A stretch of 64,000 nucleotides of DNA from Tetranychus cinnabarinus (Eukaryota > Arthropoda > Arachnida > Trombidiformes > Tetranychidae): positions 3,348,001-3,412,000 of the forward strand of contig WHVY01000001.1 of the NCBI GenBank assembly GCA_022266195.1. Reading direction: 5' to 3'. This document shows positions 13,801 to 23,771 of the stretch, one piece after another (position 1 is the first letter of the stretch; each line of letters opens with the position of its first letter). Below the pieces are notes generated by a model. The model was not told the DNA's origin. It saw only the letters and a program-made list of their open reading frames with translations, and ran no database searches. The position numbers and the translations under genes were made by a program.

Positions 13801-16579
13801 CTCCTTCTTAGCATCTCCTTCCCAGAGATCATGGTGGTTCTGGTGGTGTTATAAGAAGATGAAATTGATCGACTTAAGATTTTCTTCTGATTATTCCAAG
13901 ACATTTCCTCTTTCAATTTTTTTCTTTGCCTCTCATTTTACTCCAACCATTTGATGATGAAAAAAGCTGATTATCTCACTGTCTAACTCTACCAAATAAA
14001 CTGCTATTAAATTGCAGTTGAAATGGATTTTATTACCAACCAACTAATTTCATTAATAAAACATTAATTTCTCAATTGACTGGAGAAGCCGAAAAAAGGT
14101 GAAAAGTTGAACAAAATTTTGCTCAATTGTTATGCACAGTTTATTGATATTTACTCATCAAAGTGATAATCATTTCAAGTTCATTATCAATGTTTTATGA
14201 ATAAAAAAGTTCCGAGTTTCAATTGAAACTCAATCAACTTTCAACTTTTGCTTTTTGTCTTGTTTTCATATTAAATCACATTTCGACTCAATCTTGAAAT
14301 CATAAATTCAATAAAACTGTTTAACATAAATTTTTCGAATTCTATTCAAATGAATAATGGATAAAAGAATTAAAATTCAACATTTTTCCATCAGAATTTT
14401 CTTCTTCATTCAAATGCAATGTCAAAGTCTAACATGCTGATGAGCCACTAATTGGTTAAGGTTAATTTAGTTTGCACTCATTTGGATCAATGATTTAACC
14501 TTATCTGATTGAGACCATGGAAAATAGGAAATGAATTGAACATGAAATGTAATTGATGAGAGGAAGTTTCGGAAGTTTAAATCTCAAAATCTCTTGACTT
14601 TAACATTTTCACATTTTCAGTTGTAAATTGAGTTTAAAGAAGGAGCAAAAATGGAGAAATTTTTTTTCCACTTTCTCAGTCTTCAGTAACTCTTCAAATA
14701 ATCAACTTTATTCCACTTGAAACATTGAAAACAAAACGAACAGGCAAAACAATTGAATCAATTAATCACTTTAAATTGCATTTATCAAATGCTAGACAAC
14801 AATTCATGTTCAATTATCTATTTACACTCAATGGTCAATGATAATTGTTTGTGGATATCATTCAACATTTCAACAAACTTTCAATTGTAATTCCACTTTT
14901 TACTCCAAGATTATTCATTAACTATCTGATTTAACAGTTTTAATAATAAATTTTATTTTTCATCCAATTAATATCTACAAACTGGTGAAAAGAAGACCAT
15001 GTAATTAGCATTGAACAAGGAGGTAACCAGAAGAGGAAATTTAATTAGCATTGGATGAGCTGGAAAATGTTTTCACAAAATCCCTTTTCACTCTCTTTTC
15101 TTATTATCATTTTGCTTCTTGGACAATTTAATTAAAATATAAATAAAAAAAGGTTTGGTGAGTTGCTCATTTTTGACTACCTCTGAGTTTCCATTGATGT
15201 TGAAGTAAAAGAAAAGGTTCAACTTTCAATCAAAATCAAGATTAATTGCTATTTACGCTAATCAGTTAACTCTTGACCTAACAATGATAACAAACAATGT
15301 AAAACTTTGAGTTGCCTTTCGTCTGCCTTTTCGTCTCTTTACTTTGTAATGATTCTAGCTTCACACTTTAAACAAATTGTTTTCTCGTTCATCTTCAAGG
15401 GCTATGTTTTATTTACTGACAGCTCATTAATTATTATGAGTATGTTTAAAAAAAGTGAGAATTTTTGAGCATTTCCATTGGACTAGTTATATGAATACAG
15501 CGAGTAAATTAATAACTGTTTGATGTGCTGCAAATTCTGAGTTATTGGCTTTTTTCTCTGAATTTACCGAGGAAATCAACAGAAGGAATTAAAAACGCAA
15601 GATGCAAACTATACGAGGAAGTTTACTAAATTTCGGTTCTTGATGTCGTCGGATTCGATATATCAATGGCGCACTAAAAGGTTTGCTAAGGCTATGTGTC
15701 ATGGCTTTCAAAATTCAAGGGGAGACAGCTTACTGTGGTTAAGGCAGAAGAGTGACGAAAGTGTGTTGGGTAGCAGAAGTTTTGAACGGAGCTTTGGATG
15801 GGATAAAACATTTGATGGTGATAATTACCAGAAAATTAAAGTTTAAATGATGATTAATTGAGCCAATGGAGCATCGAGCAGAAATAATGTCTTTTCAATT
15901 TTTGTATAGCTTTGGATCATGAGTAAAGTTTATTTGTGCTTAAAATTGTCCATTCAAAATCCAAATAATTACAAGCCAAAGGTTTGCTTTTACTGTTTCT
16001 GTTTTCATTGCCTTTCATCCAACTCTACAAATTAACATATTGACTGTAAATTATAATTGTAGAAAGGCAAAAGGGAAAACAAAGGTAACAATTAATTCTC
16101 ACTGTTTTGAAAAGAGTTTTGATCAAATGGAAGGCAAACAAGTGCACAGTTGAACACCTTTAATCATTTTAGACTATTCAAATTAATGAAGGCAAAATTG
16201 CGATTGAAAAAGAGAGAAAAGACAAAAATCTTGATTAAAGTTTCCATGTGAAAAGGTTAAGTTATCTGAAGGCGAAAAATGATTTTAAATGTACAGAAGT
16301 ACATCATGGTCTATTCCAAGTGTTGATACTCTTGTCACTTCTAATAATGTTGGGTAAAATGGCAAAGAAAAGAGCTTTTCCTTCTTTCTTTTTCTCTTTT
16401 CACCAAAAAGTTCAATTCTTACTGATTTTTAGTTTTTTATTTTACCTTTTAGCAATTCAATTTGGATGAATGATTATACTTTTCCTTGACTTATTGTTCA
16501 GATGTGAATCACAAGATGAACAAAATAACATCTGAATTTTAACATCTGTAGAGCAAAAGAAGAAAAATTCAAAATAATC

Positions 16580-16616
<37 letters not shown>

Positions 16617-18317
16617 AAGAAGAGAAAAGTGTTGATTTTTATACTTTTTTGCTTATTATTATTATTAGATTTGATTGTAATATTTTCATCTTCTTTTTCA
16701 ATATTGTCAGGTTGAGACATAAAATAATATCTTTTGTGTTGAGATAAGTTTTATACAACAAGGAAAAAAAGTCAATATTACTTGAAGCCAATTTCATTTC
16801 GAGCAATGGAAAAATCAAACATTTCTTCATCATTTTCATTTTACTCTCGCTCATCATCTTTATCAACTTTCGTGATTCTTCATTTCATTTCATTTTTTTT
16901 CCTGCAAACAAAATCTCGATTGAAAAATGTTTTACTCACTTTCGCTCACTATGCATGTGTTTGTGTTTATTTAGATATTTAAAAATCGAAATATATTGAT
17001 ATCATATTCAAGTTTATGAATAGCTCATGATTTATTCAAATGAATAGTGAAATGTTTTGTTATCTGCTAGGTTACCATCGGTTCAACTGTATTATAATAT
17101 TCAGCAAAATCAGGTTTAAATTCATTTGTGCAATTTTAATTTCTTTTAGTGACTATTTTATTTAATTATTACTAATTCAGTTTTACTTTATTTCCACTGG
17201 GATTGTGCGTCAAATGGAAGAAAATTACTGTATAATGCTAAGTTTATGAAATTTGTATACACCAGTTAGAATCTGACCGATGTTGAATTGCACATTGAGA
17301 TCTAGATCCATGTTGAAATTTATCTTGAAGGAAAGAAAGGTGAACATAATCAGATGCATAACTCATGAGTATCTTCCGTGAAAACTCTTGTATCTTATAT
17401 TAATCGTTAAAGTTTTTTGTTAACAAACATCAAGCATTGCGAAAAGTTTATTGCTTCACGGAATGAGATGCGAATGTCAGGAGGTCGAATAATCGAATGA
17501 ACTTAAATAAGCCTCAAAACCAGAAGTGTTGTTAGATTATCGGAAGCCAACAATTTAGGCGTAATTTCCATGCCATGAGCCGCTCGACAGTTATCTTTGG
17601 TAACAGGCTTAAAGTTAAACGTAAAAATTGCACAATAAGTTTTGATTTTCAAGATCTTTCGGTCAGAGTGATTGTGAATTTAGTAAATGTAAATTTAGAT
17701 AGTGAATTCATAAACATTAACAAAATATGAGCTTATTACCGACTATTATTATTAGAAACTGAAGTTCTTGAATGTGATCTTGTTGAACAGTATCGTGAAG
17801 AAAAATTAAAAAAGTTTGATGACCTTGCAGTCCAAGCAGATAAATATAACAAAATCATTTTTTATTCATGCTGAATGATTGTAAAAATGAAAAATCTACA
17901 CTTAGAATCAACTTTATCGGTTTTTCTGATTTCCAATTTATATTTGAATCCAAATTTCAATAGGCGGGGAAACATTGAAACATTGAATGAATTTCTACCC
18001 CCTGGGGACCGTCTGACCATTATTAGGAATGTATGAGGTATATTTGGGCTGAAAAAATAAAAATCAAAAGTTAGAATAATCCAAAACAAATCAAAATAAA
18101 ATGAATAGTTGTGTTACTTCTCCTTCATCTTGTACGGGTAGCTGGCTGTCAACTTGTCAGAATTAATTTTGTTATAATATTGCAGAGCGCCGTTGGAGTT
18201 ACCCAGTCATTACCGCGTGGAGGTGAAGTTGCAATTAAATGACCCTTGGGTAGTTTTATTGACTCAGATGCCATTGCATACCGGGTACAGTTTTGTGATA
18301 ACTGTAGCTCTTCAACT
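10811..18317. other. No supported gene; AT-rich with short coding fossils near the right end
   Basis: Most of the stretch is low-complexity AT-rich sequence with chance ORFs. A 67-codon ORF from an ATG at 15643 (stop at 15846) is locally richer in GC and begins MSSDSIYQWRTKRF, but I recognise nothing in it. Around 17520-17880 there are two short protein-like frames on opposite strands, described in the findings. The composition between 17.2 and 18.3 kb differs from the surroundings and suggests old inserted sequence. Confidence 0.5.
16581..16614. repeat. (GAT)n microsatellite
   Basis: Eleven uninterrupted GAT units. The minus-strand frame across it reads poly-serine, which explains a spurious Ser-rich ORF there. 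Confidence 0.95.
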
Positions 18318-18770
18318 TTAATCCTTGTGTAGCTTCAGTTTCTTGGCTCCTAAAGCCACGCATGCTGCACATCTCACAGCAATTGAAGCACACACACTCC
18401 TGATCTCCTCTTGATCAATGCCATGGAACTCTTGGTGGATGAGTTCTTTTAGCTCATCTACAGTTCGAGGTGTGCGTGCCACTACCCTGTCTTTCGGTTG
18501 CCCCCAGAGGTAGAAGTCACAGACAGTCAGGTCAGGAGATCTTGGCGGCTAATCTCAAGGTCCTCTTCTTCCGAGTTATTCAGGGAATGTCTCATCTGCG
18601 AAGTTCCTGACCTGAGTTGAGAAGCGAGGAGCTCCATTCGGGTGCCAGATGAAGCAATCCTGCCAATCATCTCTTACCTCTGCCAGCTTAGGAAAGACAA
18701 AGGTCTCGAGAATCTCGACGAAAGATAAAATTCCATAAATTTTTTGGATCGTTGGAAATTTGTAAGTCAT
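18318..18770 (-). pseudogene. Mariner-family transposase relic, C-terminal part
   Basis: Read on the minus strand in a single frame, this segment gives the end of a mariner/Tc1-type (IS630 superfamily) DDE/D transposase. Visible are STQVRNFADETFP, then GRRGP, then PPRSPDLTVCDFYLWG, which includes the last catalytic Asp region, then KDRVVARTPRTVDELKE, ending at a TAA. Three in-frame stops lie between DETFP and PPRSP, and the N-terminal DNA-binding and first catalytic portions are absent. It is therefore a truncated, dead copy. GC content is clearly higher than in the neighbouring DNA. No terminal repeats were found. Confidence 0.85.
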
Positions 18771-19241
18771 TTTGAAAATCGGAACGATTGGATGTTAAAT
18801 AAAGTTAAAGTAATTTCAATACACAAGTATTTCACCCTTTTCGAATTTCAGTAAACTAAACTCAATTCAATTCTAATCGAGTTCTAAGTGTTTTACTTGT
18901 GTTCAACATACACAATCTCAAGTCTTCGCGACCCAAGGGTTTCAGCCCCGAATAATTGTGTATCATAGCTTTAGCTATATCATTTATCTCTTTGAGATCT
19001 CAACTCGTAGTGTAAGTGCTGTTCAGAATTGGTATAAGACTTGGATGAGAATCCATGATACGATCTTAAAACTTGTAGTGAAAGCAAGTTGTGCAATCCT
19101 CTAAGTCAGGCCTCTTATCCGATTGTAAATCCCTTTCACTTTCCACATTTTTGAGTGCCTAAAGATAATGAAAAACATTTCGTTGAAACATAAGGATAAT
19201 AATTGTACAACTTTGCGTTCCAATAGGATGGGGTGAGTTAC
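18771..19241. other. No gene seen
   Basis: Non-coding sequence between the mariner relic and the 87-bp tandem repeat. No terminal repeat belonging to the relic was recognised. Confidence 0.5.
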
Positions 19242-19430
19242 ATCGACGATTGAGTCTATCAATTGTCTATGACTACGCATTAAAGTAACAATAGTCGGCA
19301 TGACTAAACAATTTTTTGTTTTGATACCATAGGCGATTGAGTCTATCAATTGTCATGACTACGTAATAGAGTAACAGTAGTCGGCATGACTAAACAATCT
19401 CTTTTTACGAATCCATCGACGCTTGAGTCT
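19242..19430. repeat. Tandem repeat, unit about 87 bp, 2.1 copies
   Basis: The phrase CGATTGAGTCTATCAATTGT recurs at 19247 and 19334, and a third partial start (CGCTTGAGTCTA) occurs at 19420. Each full unit also carries a shared segment containing AGTCGGCATGACTAAACAAT. Spacing is 87 then 86 bases. The units have diverged by a few substitutions and small indels. Confidence 0.85.
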
Positions 19431-20064
19431 AGAAGTGCATGCTTGAACTTTTAGATTTCGCTGATTTTTTATTAAAATAAGTCGGAATTCACTGTATAAC
19501 AAATAGCAAACAAAAAAGTATGTATATATAGATGTATAAAGTTGTTGGTGTTGTTGTGTTGCTTGAGTTTACTTCATCACATGATCGGAAACCGGCGACC
19601 AAATCAAAAGATGCAATATGTGTTGGTGCTATGTATAAGCCCATTTTTCTCGTAGCAGTAACAAGAAACATTGATCAAGCAATTGAATCAAATATATCTG
19701 ATTATTGATAATAATTTTGTATTTTTGAAAATAATGTTGCGTCAAAGCCCTTGATATTTTACTCTTCTGTACAGTTAGAGTTAGATATAAGTTGTGAAGT
19801 AAGTGTTAAGGCAGCCCAGAATATTCAATTTCGCAAAGATCCTTTTTATATCCTAATTTAATTAACTCATTTGGGTTTCTATGACTCAATTTCTGGCAAT
19901 GAATTCGCTTTATTCTGTTAAATTCTTTATTCTTAAAATATTTCAACTTCATTTGGCAAGAGTAGACAAAATTTTCAGGTCAAAATCATTTTTTCAAATA
20001 CATGTAAAGGTTGGTATTTGCTCCTCCTTTGCCTTAAAAGAATTGTTGTCTCATTTTGTGAGTT

Positions 20065-20185
20065 TTAAATGCCATCTCTTGTTCTGAAATCTTGTTGTAC
20101 GTCTGCAAAATTTTCATACTCCGCTGAATCTCTATTTGCTTCTATTTGTCCGTTCAAATCCTTTTTTAGCTTATCATGAGTTTTT
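20065..20185 (-). pseudogene. Short coiled-coil-like coding fossil
   Basis: On the minus strand a frame of about 40 codons contains DKLKKDLNGQIEANRDSAEY and ends at a TAA. Its charged, heptad-like composition contrasts with the surrounding A/T runs. It begins just after a stop codon and has no start codon, so if real it is a remnant. The protein family is not recognised. It could be related to the coiled-coil relics near 39.3-40.1 kb, but no shared motif is visible. Confidence 0.25.
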
Positions 20186-20778
20186 TTTGTCTATCTCCGC
20201 TAGAATCTGATATAAAAAAATTCATTCAATAGTAGTTGCAGTTTTAATTAAATTTCTATTCACATATTTTGTTCCTTATAGTATGTTTCTTGCGTGTCGA
20301 TCTATACCAGCTTTCTGTCTTGTTTATCTATCTTCATATTTGGATTCACAGTAGAAAGTAGTAGTAGATCTTTAGAGCCAGTAGTTTACTAATATCACTG
20401 TAAAATTATGTAATTATCAGATGGGGCCAAAATTCCAATGAATTGTTGATGTATTAGAAAAACTAAAATGAGAAACATGAATTGAGTGATATAAACAGAA
20501 ATGCAATTGACAAATACTTATACTGTCTGGATTAACTACGCAATTCTATGAATCTGCATCTTGATATTTTGGAAGCACTCGCGAAACCAGAAACATTGAT
20601 TTCAAGTTGATTTCAACCATTATTGTCTCAATACGTATCTGGTTTTGTATTGCATTTCATTGGACTCATGGAAAAAATTATTACTTCAAGTTCAAGAGTA
20701 AAATAAATTAATAAAATGTAAGCAGCTATTTTATTTAATTTATTTTAACAATTATACAATACCTACAAAAAAAGCTTG

Positions 20779-21077
20779 TGAAGTAAAATTAAAGAGGGCC
20801 GAAGGTTTAATATAAAAAGACTTTATTGAAACTCTTCCGAGTCTTCGCTGACTCAAGGAAATATTGACTGTCTTTTGTTACATTTCTCTGTTCATTTATA
20901 TATGCAATTTTATCTTGATTATCATCAATTATCAACAAATAAATCTAAAGAAAGGGTGAATACTCTTTGTTATCTATTTCTAGAAATTTCTTGATTTTGT
21001 ATTAACTACTCTATTATTTAAGATTACATAATTTATTATCTCAAGTGTTTATTGGTAACATTTATTATTGTTTCACA
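20779..21077 (-). repeat. 3' LTR of the gypsy element
   Basis: A 299-bp repeat bounded by TG...CA (TGTGAAACAATAATAAATG... in element orientation). It differs from the other LTR only at 20992 (T here, G at 28971, plus strand). The extra ORF of the element reads four codons into this LTR before its stop. Confidence 0.95.
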
Positions 21078-22296
21078 TCTCCCTGACGCTTTTCTGAACA
21101 GTCTCTGTTCTGGATCCACCAATTTATGTCTTTGTTTTCCACTAAGAGATTACGAGCTTCAGGTCCAGAAGGTATTTGTCCATAAAGGCCTATGAGTTGA
21201 TGGTACTTATGGTATAGCTTTAACAGGTACCGGCTTATCTTTTCATAATTTTCGCCATCGTAAGGTTTATCTGGTCTCGTCTGCTGTAGTCCACCAGTGT
21301 CAGGCATGAAGAATCGAATCAATGTTTCCAATAGAGCTGTTCCATATAATTCTTGAAGATTTACTAATTCGATATCGTACTGTACGAGGTCTGTGAATTC
21401 GAGGTGGAGTCTTCCTGTTAATTCTTGTGCATCGCCCCAAATGATTGTTCTTCTGGATTTCATAATTTCTATTAATCGACTTCTTGCTTCCGAGAAAGGG
21501 ATAGCTGTGCCGGATCCCAACTGACTGGTATGAATACTCATCGATGCTTCAGTGTAACGTAGATCAGATGAGAGTATTTCGGCGAAATAGAGGGTTTGTA
21601 TACCAATGGCTCTTACGAAGAATCCGGATGAGAATACCATTTGTGGGAAACCATACTTGATGTCTATGCCATCGGTTACAACGGAAACAGTTTGCTTTAG
21701 ATCGTCAGCGGGACCAATTGGGACTAAAGTTTTCAGGATCTCTGGATTAAATTTACCAGTTTCTCTCCACCAAGTCTTTGCATATTCATCTCATCGTCAG
21801 TGTCTGCTCTTCTTGTTTGTGACAGCTTCACCGGTGACTCGTATCTTGGGTTCTTTAGGAATGAGTTTATCTGCAAGGAATCTGCAATTTGAGGACAAGT
21901 GTAGTGGTGCACAGCATACAGCACAACTCTGACAGTCTTCTCTTCTGTGACCTACATCAAAACAGATGGTACAATGATTTGGTGGCAATGGTTTAAGTGA
22001 TTTTACGTCTCGTAAAGTTATTCTTAATCTACTTTCTCCTTTCTTCAAACTTTCTGGATCTTTAGCAGCAACGGTGATTTTGGCAAACTTTCTATTATGT
22101 AGTTGAGTTGTGTAGATACTAAAGTTGTCCATTTCAAATTTTCAACTTTAGCTTTACCAGAGTGGTCGAAGAATCTTCTAATTTCCGAGACAAAGACAAT
22201 AAAGTACGAACAGAGACTTAGCGTGATGCACTTAGGAGGTTCCAATGGGAGATGGTACAAAAGAGGGTTATTGAGGATTTTTGACGAACTAGGAAG
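21065..22296 (-). pseudogene. Accessory ORF of the gypsy element: RRM-like segment, two CCHC zinc knuckles, novel C-terminal domain
   Basis: This reading region lies between env and the 3' LTR, where gypsy elements normally have no gene. It starts after a strong 3' splice-acceptor-like site (pyrimidine tract then CTGTAG, ending at 22297), so it may be made from a spliced mRNA. The first part (about 22296-22030) contains EIRRFFDHSGKAKVENLK and then KFAKITVAAKDPESL, which fits an RRM-like fold weakly. Next come two perfect tandem CX2CX4HX4C knuckles, CTICFDVGHRREDC and CAVCCAPLHLSSNC (about 21925-21970). A conserved-looking segment of about 240 residues follows, with WWIQNRDCSEKRQ near the end, and stops inside the LTR at 21065. 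Frame changes near 22130 and between about 21790 and 21830 break it into three frames. The C-terminal part matches nothing I know. Confidence 0.6.
21078..21084 (-). promoter_or_regulatory. Polypurine tract of the gypsy element
   Basis: In element orientation AGGGAGA directly precedes the 3' LTR, the position and composition expected for the plus-strand DNA primer. It lies within the coding frame of the accessory ORF (codons for QGD), so it serves both roles. Confidence 0.75.
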
Positions 22297-22407
22297 CTAC
22301 AGAATAAAATAAAAGAAAAAGAATAAACGATTAGTTAATAAAGTTCACTTAAAATAATGCTTTCATGAGAATCATGAGGTTCAAGGGAAGGTTTGGATTT
22401 AACGGTT

Positions 22408-23771
22408 TTATTCCGAATTATCGGCTTTTTTGATCGGCGTTGGTTCTCGTTTCTTCGGTTTCTGTTGGACTAAGGATACAACTATAGGCTTCCTAAACAT
22501 CATTGTAAATAACTGCTGTATGACTAAAATGAACATCATAAGGGCAATAATGCTTATTGCAACTATCATAACATAGTTCTTAACAGTGTCAAACAGAGTT
22601 TGAGTTTGGATTGGAGCAGTCTTCTGTTGAGAAATTAACCGTTCCAAGTATTGGAAGTATTACACAATTGTGTGATTCCCATAGATCAATCCGTGTTTTG
22701 GAACAATATTCCTTCCATACGAGATAGAGATTAGACTTGGATAGTTCCTCTTCACCTAATTCACAGGATTCTTGATTAGTCTGATTGACAGCAAAGTACT
22801 TTGGGCCTTTGTAAACCTTGGTACAGATTTCGGAGTCATTTCTAGTGATTAGTGTGAATGGATCTGCTTTAACAATTTTTACATCAGGATCAGTCATCTC
22901 AACTGAAAATTACAAATTGATTCGGAAATCCGTGTCGATGACTAAGGTTGATGAACACTGAATATTTTCTATCTTGTCCAACCTACATGACTTGCCACAA
23001 GGTAATTTGATTTTTAAAGCTTCGAACGATTCTAGGATTGCATCTTTAGGTTTTTCTTTTAGTTTGTTGAATATTTGTTTGAGTTGTAGTGTATTGTGGA
23101 CTATTTCAGAGTTTTGGAACATTGAAATAGGTATTGTCTTTTCCAGTACATCAATTGAAAATTTGAGTTCACTGATTTCTTTGGTTATTTTTCTTAGATT
23201 GTCTTCGATGGTTTTCATTACTTTTCCTACTTCGGTCTTATACTGGATGTCTATTTTACGGTAATCATCTGTGAGGACGGTTGTAGTTGGTTGAATTAGG
23301 TAGGTAGCTGCACCTATTACTGATACGGCCAGAAGTGTCGTTGTAACTGGATCTAGTCGTTTATTTCTTCTTAATGCTGGACAAGCACTTTCGATGGGTG
23401 ATTGAAGCGTTTTGAGGGTATGATTCGTACAGTAACTATTCAGTTTATAGAAGGCTAGAGCTATCATTCCTTTTCGACATGCTATAATTTTGATTTCCAT
23501 AAATTTCCCAAAGAGACATGTTAGTTATGGTTACGAAGTAAGGAAAATAGGAGATGTTATCTGCATACGGGTATGATGGTGACTTTACACAAGGGCTCAG
23601 CAACAGAATAGTGAGATCAATCATTTTTCTCCCTATTGTGACTGAATGTTCGGTTTCTCGCCATAATAATGGAGTACCTTACTCGAATGAGTTGATCGGT
23701 GTTAGAAACAAACAGAGTAGTATAGTGATGATCGAGGTTACGTTAGTTGGTCTTTTCGCTTTAGTTATCAT
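22408..23771 (-). pseudogene. env: Env-like gene remnant of the gypsy element
   Basis: The region follows pol and has the layout of a class I-type fusion glycoprotein, with breaks. A signal-peptide-like hydrophobic stretch forms the last 30 residues of the pol reading frame (23771-23682) and ends at a TAA. The next open piece (23500-22910) carries a furin-type RRNKR site at residues 44-48, a hydrophobic Ala/Val/Thr-rich fusion-peptide-like stretch, then a heptad-repeat region and cysteines. A third piece (22897-22589) is Cys- and Asn-rich with N-glycosylation sequons. The last (22647-22408) has a transmembrane helix and a basic cytoplasmic tail. These pieces are in different frames, with at least one stop and two frame changes, so no intact product is encoded. 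The subtype is unresolved. The errantivirus/baculovirus F signature (GLxNxxG after the furin site) is not seen. Confidence 0.75.

Noticed and set aside
16457..16720. Ser-rich minus-strand ORF
   Set aside because: Produced by the (GAT)n microsatellite.
22408..23771. Errantivirus/baculovirus F-type Env assignment
   Set aside because: A furin-type site and a following hydrophobic stretch are present, but the expected GLxNxxG-like signature is not, so I left the subtype open.
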